In this document: positions 1 to 14,400 of the stretch, in pieces
Layout of the letters: every line of letters starts with the position of its first letter
Numbering within the stretch: the stretch's first letter is position 1
NCBI GenBank assembly: GCA_963971405.1
Contig: OZ020484.1
Location: forward strand, 20,150,001 to 20,214,000
Length of the DNA stretch: 64,000 bases
Source of the DNA: Psococerastis gibbosa
Lineage: Eukaryota; Arthropoda; Insecta; Psocodea; Psocidae
Direction of reading: 5' to 3'
Position numbers and translations under genes: made by a program
Notes under the pieces: model-generated
The model's input: only the letters and a program-made list of their open reading frames with translations
What the model was told of the DNA's origin: nothing
Database searches by the model: none

Positions 1-493
1 AGAAGATGCAGTAGTATGATATCTCATACAATAGCATACAAATACAAAAGGTTACAAAATGTTCCCCTTCTCCGGTGCTGATACGATGCATCTTGTTAGC
101 ACTGAAGATTCTATTGCATCAAATATACATAACCTTTTGTATTGCATAAGTATAGTATCGTTGTATTTTGTATTGAGCTATGTAGATTTATCGTGCTGCT
201 GCATCTTTTGAACCATATATATATTTTTTTATTATTGAGGTTGTAATCTTTAAACCATCTCAACTTAAACAGTTTAAGATATTCATATTCGCATTTCTTC
301 AAGTTAATACTACACCACAGTTTTCTAAATTGTTGGCACAGCTACATTCATTACGGTTTTTCTTTCACTCACTATGTACCCTTTAGATTCATTAGTTCCA
401 CTCTTTTTAACATAATTGAAATTTGACAATTCTGAAAATTCTATATCTCATCCCCTTCAAATATAGGAGTGCATTACTGGAATTAGCGTAGAG

Positions 494-751
494 CAAGCTT
501 GCCCAACCTTTTTGCAGTGGCGACCCAAAAACGGTCTTTTCTGTCATCCCATCCCGTGTCCGTACCTCTCAACTTAATTTTTTTTTCCAAGTTGACATTT
601 GATGTTGGACTTGAAGCACCAAAATTACCAACATTGCCAGTAAATAACTTCCAGTTTACATCAATTTTATGAAAAGTTGAAATGGTAAAAATTGTATGCA
701 AAAACTGTTATTTGTGGTTATTTTCTGTAAAGACACGGGTGGGCATGCCTG
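494..751. mobile_element. hAT-like MITE, 258 bp
   Basis: The left end reads CAAGCTTGCCCAACC and the right end is its imperfect inverse, GGGTGGGCATGCCTG. The flanks are gcgtagag (486-493) and gcgtagtg (752-759), an 8-bp target site duplication with 7 of 8 matching. An 8-bp duplication with CA...TG ends is the hAT pattern. There is no transposase frame inside, so it is non-autonomous. Confidence 0.65.
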
Positions 752-1482
752 GCGTAGTGCACTGTTAAAATATGTATAGAAGCGATCATCAATTAATATT
801 GTTATATTACTATACTATGTGATAAGTGTGGTTATAAACTTAATTTTCGTCCTGCGGTATGGGATATCTAACTTTAGTTAAATGCATAAGCGAAAGGCTA
901 TCTCTAAAAGTCAATTGTTTTTCGTTCCCTCAGGTGTTCCGAGGATATGTTTGGAAGGTTTGTCCCTTTTCTAGTGAACGGAATGGTAGCGACATAGATG
1001 TAGAGTGTACCCTAGACAGAGAGTCTTGTTTTCGGTTTTTTTTTATGCATCCCAACTCCAGTCTCAGCTTGCATGATCCAATGAATGGACTTTTTTGGTC
1101 TCTACTCCAATCAAATTTCGTTTCATGACTGCTACAGACTCTTGGATTGGGCAGCATTATAATTTTTATTTGATACGTGTGACTGTACAGTGCATGCTAG
1201 ATTACAATAATCTACCCATAAAGATTGTTACTTTCTGAATTTGTATGGAAATGGCAATTTTCCATTTAATGACAATGATGGTAGCTCGTGATAAAAATGG
1301 CATGTTTTACCGCCTCTCCTATTGTTATTTGTATGTTTTCAGTTTCGTGTTGTAGACATACAGTATGTATTGTGCAATAGTTGTTCAAACGCAATGGTCC
1401 AAATATTGTCGACCTCTACGTTAAGAGACCACCGGAGGGGAAAACCCTTACAAGTTTACAAAATCAAATATCTAATAAAATA

Positions 1483-1795
1483 TTGATCATAGAGCTGGAA
1501 AAACGTATCGAATTCCGTAGCAGAAATGCTCCTGTACATTTTGATAAATAATGTGTGTGCCCGTCTATAACACCGGTTGGCCACAATTTATTATAGAAGT
1601 TGATTTGTTTAAAAATCGGTTGGGGAGAGAGTCCGGAGGAAGGAGTTCCAAAACTGTGTTAGTGGCGGCCAATTAGCATAATATATCAAAATGTAGGGAA
1701 GTATTTCTTCTACGGAATGCTATATTTTTTGATAGCTCTACATTGGGTATTTCCTGTAAAATTTGACTTTGTACAAAAAACGCTTAGTGGGGTTG
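1483..1795 (+). repeat. divergent interspersed repeat, copy 1
   Basis: The order of shared words matches 3979-4295: a ttgatcata start, then a ggccaca...gatttg block, then ggagttccaaaactgtg, then an aaatttg(a/t)cttt end. The copies are heavily diverged with small indels. A partial third relative lies near 29925-30080, with its aaatttgac part in inverted orientation. No coding potential was seen. Confidence 0.45.
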
Positions 1796-2458
1796 GCCGA
1801 TTTGCTCTTAATGTATCAAACTACAGTGTCTGGTAGATAACATGCAGAATCAAACAAGCAATAAATTTCAATTACCTAGCCCGTTTCTTGTTAAATTGTC
1901 GACGAGGCATTTTCTTACATCATATTATTACCTGCTGAATATTACGTACTGATCACTCAGACGTTGACAAGTGATAATAGCTTATCATATATAGTACAGT
2001 ATATTATAGTGATATATTCTATATTGATATATTCGCAGTCTCAAACAGAGGCGCCGGGCCTAGAAAATGCGAGTGGGGAAAGTGCTAGTCTAGTCAAAAT
2101 ATTAGGTTAAATGAGTATACTTACGTGTAAGTATACCGCATGACGTGGCCGTAGACACCAGACCAGGCAAAGCGAAACTGAGCAGATATAATTGGTGGCA
2201 ATATATTTTGAACGTTTTCTCAGTACTCATTCTATTTAATAAATTATGACTGCTCATTAACAAAATATGATAATTGTTGGTAAGGAGTGAGTAGAAAGCG
2301 CATATTTTCCGAGTACTGCCGGGCACTGCTGGAAACTAAAATTCGAGGTGGGGCAAAAAAGTACATCCGTGACCTCTGTCCTCAATAGGGCTATTTGTTA
2401 TATACATACTGCAATGTGAATTTATATTTGATTTAATCATGTTATGTGAAATTTGCAG

Positions 2459-5400
2459 AACTATTTGGATTACGTGCCACAAGACTTGCACGTTGGCCAC
2501 GAGGTGATGAGGATATCGGCCACCGATATCGACGACGGCAACAACAGTCTTGTCTTCTACTCTCTACAAGCCAAAAACCCGGAAGACGACGGATTCTTTC
2601 GAATCGACAACTCCAGTGGAATCATCTTCCTCGACAAAAATATAACTGTAAGTGTTGGTATTTGTTACCGATGTACCGTTCCCATATCTCAAACCCTAAA
2701 CGAATACTTGGAGCCATGTTACCCTAATTCATTTGTATTTTACGTCCCTTTCGAACTTAAATAAGGAAGGAAATTTCTTTCATAAGAGGCTAGACTGAAG
2801 TTCTGTGTTGTACAACCCGCAATCAAAAATTCCTACCTGTCGTACTAGGATATAAGTAAATTTTTCCGATTTCAAATTTTCCTTCCTTACTTAAATTATT
2901 TAATTATAACCCATTGTAGCCGTTAGTCACAAAATTCTCAGCGAATTCGGGTCATCCATTAAAATATATTTAAAATATACAGTACATCTTACCAACACCA
3001 ACCTATTGCCTCTTTCGATCGCATTCAGAGCCCTAATTATCTCGCGTTAAAACATAAAATTCAATACAATAATCCATGCAACTTATAAAAATAAAATAAA
3101 ATGTTTGCAGTTAACTTTATTTTGAAATTAAAACTTTTTAAAGTTTCTATGTAAAACACAATTAATTAAAAATTCGAAGGGGAAAGTTGGTTTGATTTCC
3201 TGAAGCTCTGGTTTTTGCTGTTAATTAACTGAAATAAAACCCCACCATTTTTAAACATGGTTCCAAGTTCCGGCTTTTTCTTTTTCCCTTTTTTTAATCT
3301 CTGCGAAGTTTGCAAATTCATTCCCGTTTAGGCGCCAAAATGTAGCCTTTAACCTTGTTTGACCTGGCCATTTCATAATAACATGTTCTTATCTTGTTGG
3401 TCTGATTTTGATTAAGGCACTATATACCCGGGTATTGTCATCCGCCATTTTGTATCCTATAATTCCTATGTGGTAAGTATTGTAAGAAAGTAAAAGATTG
3501 AAAAGAACGAAAACACGGTTTACAATTTTTTTTATTAAACACTTCCTTATTGGCAGAATGTTTTTTAAATGATAATAAATAATGGTACATTTCTAAAAAT
3601 AAATAGGTAAACACCCAATGCTTTGCTTATAGAGTAGACTTAAAATTGATTCAAAATGGCGGATGACAATACCTATCAAATATAGAGCCCTAATTTTGAT
3701 GCAAGTTGTAATGTTTACATGTGCAGTCCATGCCGCGGATATTCCAAGTAGATAGTGTAAGTGTTCCTTCAGCCTGGTAGTCTCCCTTCTTCGTGTATAG
3801 TCAGCACATTGCACTTTTCCCAGATACACTTGCCTAATTTTGCAAAGAGGAATCACGGTACGATATCAGCATTTCTTATTATCTATTCCCCCCTATTACA
3901 CAATTGTTCCAATATTCTATTATCCAAATCGCAAAAAAAGTGTCGCTTGCACCACTTTGCCTCTAGGCGCTTCAAATATTGATCATAGACCCGTAAATGA
4001 GGCGTCATCAAGTAGAAAATAAATGTTCGTCTTCGGCTCTACGCTCACATGTACATTATGTAGCCATCACTAATACCGATCGGCCACAGTTATTGAATTT
4101 GATTTGTAAAAAATAACGGTCACTGAGGATGTCAGGTCTATGAAGTTCCAAAACTGTGTCGAATTAGTGTTAGTCACGGCCACATGCTATATGTCAAAAT
4201 GAAGGCTGAAAAGGAACATTTCTTACGTTATGACATCTCATTTATGACTCTGACGATTGAAATTTCATGACAAATTTGTCTTTGAGCCGAAAAAAACTGA
4301 AACTGTGAGGGTCCATTTGATGTTATTGGTAAAATAAAAATTAAAAATACAAGGTCCGTTTTGATTAACAGCCGAAGCTGGTCACGAATTTGGTTATACT
4401 GAGCCAATTTTATTATTCAGTGAGCTTCATTCGGATTGTGATTTCTCGGGGTTGACATTATTGTATAAAGCCTTTGTGTGACAAGAGGGACGAAGCACAA
4501 GGACACCGTGCTTTTTGCTTGAAAAGCACTTATTGCATTCTAGATGCCACTGCATGGGCGCCATAATAAATGTTTTGATGGATTTTTGAGGTGGTAGGAT
4601 TGAATGATTTCGTCATTTCCCGGTGATTGATCTGTCAATTAATTAGTCATTTCTACCTTCATGCATATTTTTTATTACGACAGTGTCCACTATACGGCAT
4701 TTAATTGTATGTAATTGATAAAGCAGAACCTTTTACTGTAGAACTGCGTGACTTAACAAATTGAAATGCACATTTTAGCGATAAGCCACTTACTCAAAGT
4801 AGTGATAACTTTTCAGGCGCCGTATCCCTATCTCCCTTATTCAAGCTACATGATTTGTTGTAGTAATTAAACAATAGTATAGCTCACATACTATGTATGT
4901 ACGTGTGTAGTGTAACGCAAGTTGAAACGCAAATTAAGTAAATCATTCATTCATTGCATATTTGAATTATCATAAATATTGACTGATCATAAACCGCATA
5001 TATAACAGTGGACCTACATTATTATTTGATTTTCCTTCTACGTCTATCCTAACTATGTAATACCCGACCATATTAAGAAGACACTTGACGTGACTTGTTT
5101 GTTTAATGCAGAGAAGTCATATTCGTCATATTCAGAAAAAAGAATCATTTAATTAGTATAATAATTCCACACTAAATGACAGCAAATTACAGTGTGGAAG
5201 ATAAGGCCTTAATACCTAGTGAGTTGAAAAAAAAAAAAAAATCAGTCTCGCCAAGTATCTTCGTACTGTGGTGGAGTAATACCTGTATTCTTTTCATCAG
5301 GTAGATTGAACGTGAAAGTGAGTTGTTGTTATATAAAGAAATTCGTCTTAAGTATTAATAGCATCTACGGGTTCCTACATACAGGGGGAACGTACCAATT

Positions 5401-8400
5401 AACTTAACAGAAAACGTACATTTCATTATGAGAAACAGGGCGTCGAGAGCTTGGTTAAATTTACTCGGAGAACTCATTCAATAACGATAATGGCTATGAA
5501 ATATTTAAACCAATCTGGTACTGTTAGTGAAAGAATGCTGCTGCTTTGAAGAACTGTCTTGAAAACGATTCATACGGTCTGGGAACCTCCTGAACTCTGA
5601 AGTATTCCAAAATGAGTGTTGCGGCTTAAATATTGGCCTTCTCACTGCCTCTTTTTAATGTATGTATTTCTGTCAATTTTTAGCGTAAACCTGATGATAA
5701 GTTCAGGATGATTGCAAAGGCTACGGACCGTGGAGATCCCCCTCGCTCTGCTGAAATCGATTTGGAGATACTTGTGGTCGAGTCTCACAAGAAGGCACCC
5801 AGTTTTAAAGAAATCAAATATTCTTATATAGAAATTCTGGAAAGCCCTACTAATTTTTCGACGGTGGTAGCCACAGTGACGGCAACGTAAGTACATAGGA
5901 CAGTAGTCGATGTGAAGTGTCTAAACTAATATAAGTTATTTCGAGATCGGGGAGGCATAAGCTTTTGTATATCACAAACACAGACAGGCTGGCCAAGGCC
6001 TTTCACGGGCCGTAGCGCCAAAGAGGATTGGATTGTTATTTTGATTAATATAATAATAATTAAATAAAAATATAATGATTTGAATAATATAATTCATAAT
6101 AAAGACAGGGAAAACAAACGATAATAAAGTAAAACAGATCGCCCCAAACAATAAGCTAAGTATCTAGTAGATTATCTAATAGCGATGAAATATAATATAT
6201 TAGACGGAATCGTCGTGGATGGAATATAAATACTCACTAATTTGTAAATGTAGGTTGGCAAGCGGATTAACTGCTTTCAGCCCAATGATAGCTTATTATT
6301 ATTTATTAACTTGTATTTTTTTCCAAAAGGTCTAACATCCCTAATGAACCGGAACTCATATTTGAGCTAGTCCAGGGGCGCACGGAGCAAACAAATCGAC
6401 TTAATACTTTTGTGTTACAATCACTTGGGGACTCAGCGCAGTTAAAATTAGGTCGGTACCTGGATTACGAGAGTATCAATGAGTATTCGCTGACAATCCG
6501 CGTTCAAAATAAGTTCAACCTGGCTGCTGAGACCCAGATTAATGTCCATGTTCTCGATGTCAACGACAACATCCCCGCTTTTACGGAACTGGAGAGTGGC
6601 TCTGTTCTGGAGCAGGAACCTGCGGGTACTCGTGTTATGCAGGTCCGAGCCTTAGATGCTGATGGAACATCGGCTCACAACCAGGTATTTATTTAGATTT
6701 TCTTTTTAGCTGATATTTCTAAATTATCTAATTACTGCTTGCGACCAGTTAAAATGGTCCCTAATTGATCATTACAAACCCATCAGCAGCGCCCAATGTG
6801 ACTTAATTTAGTTGCACATGCATTTGTTTGTCTAACGAACTTTTGACTTAAGAATTGATTTTTAGTACTGTTTACATTTTTAACCCACTCAAAAGTCAAA
6901 AATGAATGGACCGCATTACCATTTTTTACATTCTCGCTGGACTGAATCGTTCCAGCATGGTGGCCTTGAGATGAGCCAAGTCTATGGTAGGAATCTGTAT
7001 TATCTACAATAAAAATTACCTTGAAATAAAATTACGAGGCAATTTTCTGATTCTGTTGCATTGAATTTCAGGTTACGTACGAGTTGGCTGATCATCAGGA
7101 CCTATTTGACATTAATCCCGTGACAGGAGAAATCACAACGAAGGTTGTTTTCGACCGTGAACAAAAAGATTTCTACAATGTCAAAGTTAAAGCTACTGAC
7201 AATTCCGAGTCTGCTCTTTACCAAGGCGGGGTTCACAATCAAGGAGAACAGGTAGGCCGCGATCACATACGATTTCATTAAATGTAGTAGAATGTAGTAC
7301 AATTAAAACTTTAAGTGTTTAAATCTTACATTAATTAGCACTGAGCCCCTGGGTAAGATATCCTTCTCTTTCAATCGGGAAATATGTATTATGACTGGTT
7401 CTCTTTTCAGACTTTTCGCATCGAAATCGCAGATAAGAATGACAATCGACCGCAATTTACTCAGAAAATATACCGCGCTACGGGTATAAGGGAAGATGCC
7501 AATTTGTATTCCCCAGTGGCAGAAGTAAAAGCCTTGGACAACGACACATCTTCAACTGTGACGTACAGTATTGTTGGCGGCAATACGTACGATGCTTTCG
7601 TCATCGAGCCCAAAACTGGCAAAATAATGATCAAGAATAGTTTGGATTACGAAAATATTACTGCCGTAAGTTTGGCCTTTTACTAAAGTGTATTTTGCGT
7701 TTGATGACAGGAAATAGTAGGCTATTGTATGACATTCTAAGAAAATTGGATTTGCTCCTTGATTAAGTGCTACGTCTAGGAGGCTGTAAGGCAGGGGTTG
7801 GCAACCTTACTTAGCAGCAGAGCCAAATGTTGAAATAACTAGATTTAGATCTGTTAGAAGAGCTACACTTCCCATACCAAAAAATAAAACAACAAAATTT
7901 ATTAAAAATTAATTTTGTTATATTTCATATTGTTTTAATTTTTGTGTATAGAACCGGAAATATAGGGAAGAGCCGAACCCAATGAATCCATGCGGTTCGC
8001 GAGTCTCACGGTGCCGACCCGGGAGGATATATACATTTTGAGGAACACAGTTTTTAAGCATAATAATCTACATTCGATTGTAATACAAATTCAGAGGGAA
8101 GTACAGACGATACAGCATTTTTTCTGCTCTTTATCCCAAAGTTCTGCAAAAACGTACTTATGCACCTCCAATTTTTTAAAAAATAAAAATATATTAAATA
8201 TAGCAGCATTAATTTTCATCTCCAAATTGTAATTTTCAGTATAATTTATCCGTCCGTGCCAACGATGGTGCCTACACGGACAACGCCTACGTCGAAATCG
8301 AAATTGAAAATGTCAACGACAATCCACCAATCTTCTACCCATATGTCAGCAATATAACTATTATGGAGGAGACTTTGGTATCAGGATGTATCACGAACTT

Positions 8401-11400
8401 ATCTGCGTACGACCCCGATATTCCAGACCGACGTGCCCCGCAGAACATCCTCTACTTTGTTGTCGATGAATTGCATAAAAAATTGCTCAACATTGATAAG
8501 AACGGCTGTCTTAGTCTAATTAAGCCATTGGATAGGGATCCGCCGGAAGGTTTCCCCATCTGGCAAGTGAATATTGCTGCGTCTGATGAAAATGGTGTTG
8601 GTAAACCCAGTTTGAAAACAACGACCGAAGTTATTATTACTCTACAAGACATCAATGACAACGCACCGTTCCTGGATATGGTAAGCAGCTGATTCTCAAT
8701 TCTCATTTTCTAATAGTCGCGACATTGTAACCTTCTCAAGTGTACTGTTGGTACCACCCAGTGCATGTAAGGCGGGTAATGCCGCATTGCACTCAACAAA
8801 TCTTTGAATGTATAAAGAAAGAGCTTCGTTCAAATCTATAGGAAGCCGCGAGCTAATAAGATTGTATGAGCATGATGTTATCAAAGATGTCTAAGAAAAT
8901 TAAGAATCTCGTCACGTTCGAATTGAAATGTTTTCTTTTTTGTTTTCAAATTTTTACTTTTTAAGAAGATGCTATATAAAATGATGCGTGTTTTCCCTTT
9001 TTTAAACGACGCAAGCATTACACTCGCAATTATCCCACGCTCCGCCACTGGTACCATTGGGATACTAGCCTTCGATTTGGAAAGCTTAATTAGTATTTAT
9101 ATAATCATCGTTATAACAAAGTTGGGTCGAGATATTCATTTATTGACCTATTTTACTTTACAATTGACTCGTGCCCAAACATGGTGAAGTCATGCTTACG
9201 CCTGTTATATTGTATCAATGGTCAGCTTGTCTCAGCTTGTCCTGTTTCACTTGTAGCCGTTGTAGGTTGACACCGAGGACGTGGACCAGATATACAATAT
9301 AAGTTGTCTTATTGTTTTTTTTTTTTGCAGCCACAACCAGTTTACTGGAGAGAAAATCAAGATCCGGGCACAATAATATCTTTGAATGCCAAAGATTTGG
9401 ACAGTGATGAAAATGGATTTCCATTCCACTACCGCATTGATCCGTCCGCCAGCCAAAAGATTCGTGATAACTTCGACATTCGAGGAACAGCTTTAGAGGC
9501 GGTGAGAGTTTTGGATCGGGAGGAGACCAAGATGTACTTGATTCCTATTGCCATAAGTGACTCTGGCTCGCCGCAACAGACTGGAACGAGCACGCTCACC
9601 CTGATCGTTGCCGATGAAAATGACAACATGATGAAGGACGGACACTCCAATATTTTTGTTTACAATTATAAGGTACCCATTAAGGCACTATATACCCGGG
9701 TATTGTCATCCGCCATGTTGTTTCCCATATTTCCTATATGGTAAGTATTGTAAGAAAAGTAAAAGATTGAAAAATATTGAAAAAAACTAATGTACGTTTT
9801 AGTATTTTTTTATTAAACACTTCCCTAATTAGTAGCACGTTTTTTAAATAATAATAAATAAACAACGATAAATGTCTAAAAATAAATAGGTAAACACCCA
9901 ATGCTTGGCTGATACACCAGACTTATAATGGATACAACATGGCGGATGACAATACCTGTCTAATATAGAGCCCTAGTACCCATGCATTTTTTGTATTTAT
10001 TTATTTCTACAACATTTTGTTAATTATAATATACACGATGGATACCGGTAATACAAACAGAACGGTTAAAAAATCTGGCTGGTTTGTCTGAACAGATACA
10101 TTCATGGCTCATAAAATACAACCATCAAAGAGAATTACAATAATTAAAATAAAATGACAATAAAATTGTTCTACACATGGCCTACTATAAAATTACTGGA
10201 AATTATAATAAATCAAAGAAAAAACAGGATTTTTTTTAGAATGAGACTTGATTTGGAATTTCCAAATAAATTACCATAATGCAACTGCACATCCACAGAA
10301 CCCTAAGCGCCTTGCTGTTTTGTATCCACATTACTTGGCTTATACGGGTGTATAGTAAGTATTATATCATATGACTATGAGCTGTGGTAATCATACTATA
10401 TAAGCTTCTTTGTATTGTTAAATTTAACACAATCATTCAGTTATAGTCTGATCAGAAATTAAAAGCCATGAAACAGTAATGTATGTCAATGCGTTTAATT
10501 GCTCATCTGATGGTACTTACTGCTGATAGAGCGTATCTCGATTGGAAGTAGGAGCATACGACTTTCCTTCAATGATAACGTAATTTTTGTACTTATCTCC
10601 GGTAAACTTAATACAATCATTCATTTTATTAGGGAGAAGCTCCAGACGTGGAAATAGGCCGTGTTTACGTAGAAGACCTTGATGACTGGGATCTGCCAGA
10701 CAAGACCTTCACTTGGGCCGAAGGAAACCACCCCAGCTTCTCGCTGGACACGAACACGGGCATGATTACCATGAACCGTGGCACCAACAACGAATCCTTC
10801 CTTCTCCTCTTCAGAGTCACAGAAGAGTCGAGAAAATTCTCGCGTCACACAGTCAGAGCTTCGGTCAATGTCACGGTTAAAATGATTCCCGAAGAAGCTG
10901 TCGATAAATCGGGTTCCATTCGATTTGCAGGAACTACAGACGAAGAATTTATAACTCCCAATGTAAGTATAATGTACAATACTAATTAGGGCCCTTTCGC
11001 GGGAGCGGTTGAGGCATAAAATAAACATGAAAAGTTCGCAGTTTGATTATTTTCATAGAACTAAGTCTCTTTTTAAAATAAGTTTCACAAGGCTTATCAG
11101 AAGGAAACACTTTGTCCACTGTAAACACGGCATGACAAGCATATCCTATGTTAATTTTGTGCTTGACCCACTCCCGCACCCGCTTGCTATAAAAGGGCCC
11201 TTAGGGCTAAGGTAAGTTGTTGTCTTTTCTTGCAGGTTTTTCTTATTTCGAGAATTACATTGGAGACAGAAAGTAGTCTAATTTTTCACTGCGATACTTA
11301 TGACATCACAGAATGTAATATAATATATGTAAACCCGACAACGCAGTTTTTCTATAAAAAAAAAAGTAAAACAAAAATAAATTAAATTTAATAGCCTAGT

Positions 11401-14400
11401 TAATTGTTCTTTTATGATGCTGATCTATTTTCCTTATCTTTTTGTCATTGGCAGCAGTTTTTCCGATAATGGATTATATCGTACCAATACCTGCTGTATA
11501 CCTAACCTACTGTATACCTAACCTATTTCTAATTTTTTTAATTGAGCCTGGCGATGGGCTTAAGAAACTGAGCCACAATCTATCCAAAATTAACGCATAC
11601 TGCCTTAGCTTCCTTTTATCATTTCAGTAGTCCACAATGGTTTTTTTTTATTGATTGATCTGCTGTACATAAGCTAACAGTTGACGGTTTTGTTTTAGGC
11701 AAAAGGTGAAAGCAAGTTGGATATCCTTCGAAAACGCATTGCCAAATTTTTGAACGTGTCAGAGGAAAATGTTGATGTCTTCACAGTGCTTCACTCACAC
11801 CATGTTAGCAACCATTCTGTACTAGATGTTCGATTCTCAGCACACGGTTCCCCCTATTACCTTCCTGGGCGGCTCAATCATATGATAACATTATTTCAAG
11901 AACAGGTATGTTTCAAGAGCTGATGCACTTATTGTGCTATTGTTGATGATAATCATGTCATGTGTGACTGTTATTATTAATGTAATAAATTGTGTATAAT
12001 TTATATTTGTAGCTGGAGAGGGAACTGGAATTGGAGATGTTAATGATAAACATAGACGAATGCCTGATTGAAAAAGCATCATGTGAGACTTCGTGTGTCA
12101 ACTTCCTAAACAAAAGCAATATACCACATCCTGTGTTCACAAATACTAGTTCTTTCGTTGGCGTTGGTGCTGTAGTTGATCCGTTGTGTACGTGTACTGT
12201 CAAAGAACGCTTGGTGTGTCTGAATGGTGGAACACCGCTCGAGGATAAGTAAGTTGCACTGCCAGCCTGCTCTACGGGTTCAGTTTATATTTACCTAAAA
12301 GTCGATTACTTACATAACGTGTCCGGGCCTAGGACAAGTTGTTAAAAAGTTAAAAACATACTTGAATGTTTATGGAGTATTTTAAATATTTAAATGAAGA
12401 TTTAAAAAATACTAGTCCATTAGAACTATTTTTATCTGATTCCCGTAAATTGTAGAGTAGTACGTTTTCAACATATAATCTCTTGTGCAGGTGTGTATGT
12501 TTGGATGGCTTCCACGGACCTCGTTGTGAACTGACCAGCGTCGGCTTCGCAGGCGACGGCTGGGCACTGTACCCGCCCCTCAGCGCCTGCGATGAGTCCA
12601 GACTTTCCCTGGACTTGCGTCCTGAGAGATCTGAGGGGCTCGTCTTCTACGTTGGGCCTACCCAAAGCAAAGCCCCCCTTGGAGTAAAAGGTACAGAACA
12701 GTAAAACGATATCATCTAGTTCTTTCTTACAACAGTATTTTTGTGTAATATCTTCTTGCTGTCAGTTATTTTGGTGAGAGATTGAATCAAGAACCTTCGT
12801 CCCTGGACCTTATTCTACACTTTTATACAATTCTTTATTGACGCTTTTCGCTTATTTTGTGACTCACGTACAATTTACAGTTCGTGTATGTGGCGTTTTA
12901 TAGAACCCTCTGCTGTTATAAATGCCTCAACAATTTCGATACCGAACAATTATTTCCAATGTTAATTATCCTCAGAATCGTCGCACAATGACTGGGAGAT
13001 CCAGACTTCTCTCCGCTGAGCCCACGCTGGCGCATGGTTTTCGGAAAATCATGCACCATCGTTAGCGTGGCTTCTGGCACCAACCCATTTGCTCAAATGA
13101 CGAGTCTCCCAGCGTGTCTTTGTGAAGCGGGCATTACTTGTGCCAATGAGTACTAGTGTACTAGAAGGAAGTTTACATTATCCTAACGTTGACCCCATTG
13201 CTTTTCCAGACTTTATGGCACTGGAAATGCAGGATGGCTACCCCAATGTACTGATGGACTATGGCTCAGGGACTGTTCGTGTGAATAATACGGAAATACG
13301 ACTGAACGATGGCAACTTCCACCACATTGATATCATTTGGAATAATATGGTATGTAAGCAAATGTTAATTAAAAGCCAGACGTTGCAAATTTATTTACAA
13401 GGCCTATACTGCTGTATATTGTATGCATTTATTATGTATTATTTAGCAGTGTAAGATAACATACGATTTATATTGCATGCTTTGCAATTAGGCCAACCGA
13501 TTTCGCATTCGTAAAATATATATAAAAATAAAATGTATTGGCCCTAATTATATACAATATATAACTAATAATAAAAATACAATATACAATCAGCAGTCAG
13601 GACCTGACCTACATTTTCTGGCCATGCTTCGGAGGGCATGTAAAGCAGGTGGTCCCGGGCCTTCCTAGTTAAGTGTAAGAGAGGGCTTTATAGCCCTAAC
13701 TCCGCTTGGTTGGCTTAGTAATAGAACAAAAAATGTCAATATTTATTTATTTATTTGGCATTCTGGATAAAAAATAATGAACTATAAATTTGGGTTTCTT
13801 TTACCCTTATTATGAGACATATGGCCAAAGATAGTCTCACCCCTACAGCGACCACTATACACAGAGACGAACAATTTTCACTGAATCACATTCGAATTAT
13901 TACCTGCCTATTTGCCTATTTTACTCACTCACCCTCACACTATTGTAGAGGGTGAGTATTTTCCTATTATTATTTAAATAGGTTATATAATTCTTCTTTG
14001 ATTATACAATTATTGTGTTTTGTTTTGTACCATTGTAATCCTGGGGAAAATATGTTTCATTTCATTTGACTTAATACTTATGTGGTTGCAGAGTATCGAG
14101 CTTCAAGTAGACAATTGTCGCAAATCGTCATGCCTCAGCCTTACTGCGCCTTCAGGAAAGAACCAGTATCTGAATGCCAATGGTCCCCTGCAAATAGGAG
14201 GATCTGAAGTTAAACTAGACATCATTGGCAAGGCATTGGGATGGCAGTACCGCCCCACATCCGTTGGATTTGCAGGATGCATTAGCAATTTTACCTTCAA
14301 TGGGAAGAGTTATAACCTTGGTCAGCCAGATTTTAGTAAGAACGTTGATCTGGGATGCAATAGAGGACTGGCTACAGCTTACTCCTTTGGTATCGACACA

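Larger units (their letters stand above)
1..2458. other. non-coding sequence upstream of the first visible cadherin exon
   Basis: No exon of the cadherin or of any other recognisable gene was found here. The short open frames have no family resemblance and no splice context. The stretch holds one hAT-like MITE (494-751) and one member of a divergent repeat pair (1483-1795). It is probably intron sequence, because the cadherin needs more N-terminal exons upstream. Confidence 0.55.

Noticed and set aside
12975..13120. Possible extra exon or hairpin element before the laminin-G exon at 13210
   Set aside because: Exons 12491-12690 and 13210-13349 join directly in phase through GTAAAAG|ACTTT, leaving no room for another exon; the inverted words are too imperfect to call an element.
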